From assembly GCF_003335085.1 (NCBI RefSeq), contig NZ_QPEJ01000017.1, positions 186,001 to 250,000 on the forward strand: a DNA stretch of 64,000 nucleotides, in the 5' to 3' direction. The position numbers and the translations under genes are program-made. Positions 62,896 through 64,000 of the stretch are shown one piece after another (within the stretch, counting starts at the first letter, position 1; each line of letters begins with the position of its first letter). Under the pieces are notes generated by a model. It was given only the letters and a program-made list of their open reading frames with translations. It was not told where the DNA came from and did no database searches. The stretch is from Polaribacter sp. WD7 (GTDB lineage: Bacteria > Bacteroidota > Bacteroidia > Flavobacteriales > Flavobacteriaceae).

Positions 62896-64000
62896 ATGAA
62901 AAACAGTATCTATTTTGATAAAATGAAGCTCTCAAATAAAGTATTGCTACAACTTTATAAAAACATGTTATTGCCTCGTTTTATTGAAGAAAAAATGCTT
63001 GTGCTTTTGCGTCAAGGAAAAATTTCAAAATGGTTTTCTGGTATTGGGCAAGAAGCTATTGCTGTAGGAGTAACAAGTGCATTAGAACATGATGAATACA
63101 TTTTGCCTATGCATCGTAATTTAGGTGTTTTTACAACAAGAAACATTCCTCTTCATAGACTATTTTCGCAGTGGCAAGGTAAATTAAATGGTTTTACCAA
63201 AGGTAGAGATAGAAGTTTTCATTTTGGTTCTCAAGAACACCATATTATAGGAATGATCTCTCATTTAGGTCCACAATTAGGTATTGCTGATGGTATTGCA
63301 TTAGCAAATCTATTAAAAAGTAATAATAAAACTTGCGCCGTCTTTTCTGGAGAAGGAGGTACAAGTGAAGGCGATTTTCATGAAGCCTTAAATGTTGCTT
63401 CTATTTGGAATTTACCCGTTTTGTTTTGTGTTGAAAATAATGGTTATGGTTTATCTACACCAACTTCAGAACAGTATAATTGCCAACATATAGCAGATAA
63501 GGGCATTGGTTATGGTATAGAAAGTTATAGTATTGATGGAAACAATATTATAGAAGTATATACCAAGATAGATGAATTGGCTAAAAGTATCAGAAAAAAA
63601 CCAAGACCCATTTTATTAGAATTTAAAACATTTAGAATAAGAGGGCATGAAGAGGCTAGTGGCACAAAATATGTACCTGAAGAACAATTAGAATATTGGG
63701 CTGCTAAAGATCCTATAGAAAATTTTAAAAACTATTTATTGCAAAAAGGAATTTTATCTGAAACAATAGATAAAGACTTGAAAGAAAAAATAACACAAAC
63801 AATTAACCATGAATTACAAATAGCTTTTGATGAAGAAAACATTACACCAAATTTAGATGTAGAATTAAAAGATGTTTATAAAGTTTATGACTTTATAGAA
63901 AGTAAAACTTCTGATAAAAAAAAGAAAATTCGTTTTGTAGATGCCATTTCTGAAGGATTATACCAAAGTATGCAGCAATACAAAAACCTTGTAATTATGG
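62896..64000 (+). CDS. 2-oxo acid dehydrogenase E1 component, alpha-beta fusion (partial, cut by window end)
   Basis: The frame opens MKNSIYFDKMKLSNKVLLQL and is still open after 368 codons at the window end. Alpha part (about 15-310): SGIGQEAIAVGVTSAL, MHRNLGVFTTRNI, the TPP motif GEGGTSEGDFHEALN ending in ENNGYGLST, and FRIRGHEEASG. After a linker, KIRFVDAISEGLYQSMQQYK is the start of a beta (pyrimidine-binding) domain. Such fusions (about 660 residues) are typical of Bacteroidota and act on branched-chain 2-oxo acids, or pyruvate-like acids, with E2 and E3. Confidence 0.88.
   Translation, partial: MKNSIYFDKMKLSNKVLLQLYKNMLLPRFIEEKMLVLLRQGKISKWFSGIGQEAIAVGVTSALEHDEYILPMHRNLGVFTTRNIPLHRLFSQWQGKLNGFTKGRDRSFHFGSQEHHIIGMISHLGPQLGIADGIALANLLKSNNKTCAVFSGEGGTSEGDFHEALNVASIWNLPVLFCVENNGYGLSTPTSEQYNCQHIADKGIGYGIESYSIDGNNIIEVYTKIDELAKSIRKKPRPILLEFKTFRIRGHEEASGTKYVPEEQLEYWAAKDPIENFKNYLLQKGILSETIDKDLKEKITQTINHELQIAFDEENITPNLDVELKDVYKVYDFIESKTSDKKKKIRFVDAISEGLYQSMQQYKNLVIM

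Noticed and set aside
1..64000. CRISPR array
   Set aside because: No regularly spaced direct repeats were seen; the dispersed repeats are single, palindromic and kilobases apart.
1..64000. Complete insertion sequence or transposase gene
   Set aside because: No transposase-like protein among the open frames; the palindromic elements carry no gene.

Overview
The window is chromosomal DNA from a member of the Bacteroidota, almost certainly a marine-type Flavobacteriaceae close to Polaribacter or Tenacibaculum. This rests on the very A/T-rich sequence, promoters of the TTG-N19-TAnnTTTG type, A-rich stretches instead of Shine-Dalgarno sites, bacillithiol genes (bshA, ytxJ), DUF4252 and FKBP-type lipoproteins, and a fused-looking branched-chain-type E1 dehydrogenase. 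Genus is inference; no rRNA is present.

Layout. 0.4-5.6 kb: bshA, a DUF937 protein, an acidic amino-acid/dicarboxylate symporter, a two-domain sulfurtransferase, a small helical protein, and two stretches of decayed coding DNA. 5.7-13.5 kb: a complete histidine operon, hisG-D-C-B-H-A-F-IE, preceded by a promoter, a 17-codon leader peptide with four His codons, and an intrinsic terminator, which is the layout of a transcription attenuator. Two about 100-bp palindromic repeats with TGTCA/TGACA ends lie inside the operon. 13.7-22.1 kb: two transporters, small proteins, a ribosome hibernation factor, an Old Yellow Enzyme, an aldehyde dehydrogenase next to a TPP enzyme (a pair that resembles the 2-oxoglutarate decarboxylase/succinic semialdehyde dehydrogenase bypass), and a peroxiredoxin-like protein. 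22.3-26.7 kb: a large membrane protein with a VWA-like region, an SPFH protein and a secreted carboxypeptidase-regulatory-like protein. 26.8-27.0 kb: tRNA-Leu(GAG) and tRNA-Lys(UUU).

27.1-39.5 kb: shikimate kinase, a PyrR-like phosphoribosyltransferase with an S4 RNA-binding protein, an FKBP-type lipoprotein, an outer membrane barrel, a transketolase C-terminal subunit without its partner next door, an smpB-ubiA-maf operon, ClpB, YtxJ and a superfamily II helicase. 39.5-52.3 kb: fumarylacetoacetase, GlyA, a CPA1 antiporter, CsbD and another small stress-type protein, RmuC, an acyltransferase, a PepT operon with two lipoproteins, a patatin-like lipase and a DUF72 protein. 52.3-57.5 kb: a tandem pair of S41 peptidase lipoproteins, the second of which seems to lack its catalytic lysine, then an ECF sigma factor operon with a probable anti-sigma protein and two DUF4252 proteins. 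57.6-64.0 kb: an M1 aminopeptidase, an Xre-type regulator divergent from an M14 carboxypeptidase with palindromes between them, an Lrp/AsnC regulator, and an E1 dehydrogenase cut by the window end.

Most of this is ordinary core genome. I found no prophage, insertion sequence, CRISPR array or recognisable defence island. The items most worth following are the his leader/attenuator, the dispersed terminal-inverted-repeat family, the TPP enzyme/SSADH pair, the degenerate S41 paralogue, and several conserved-looking proteins under 50 residues.
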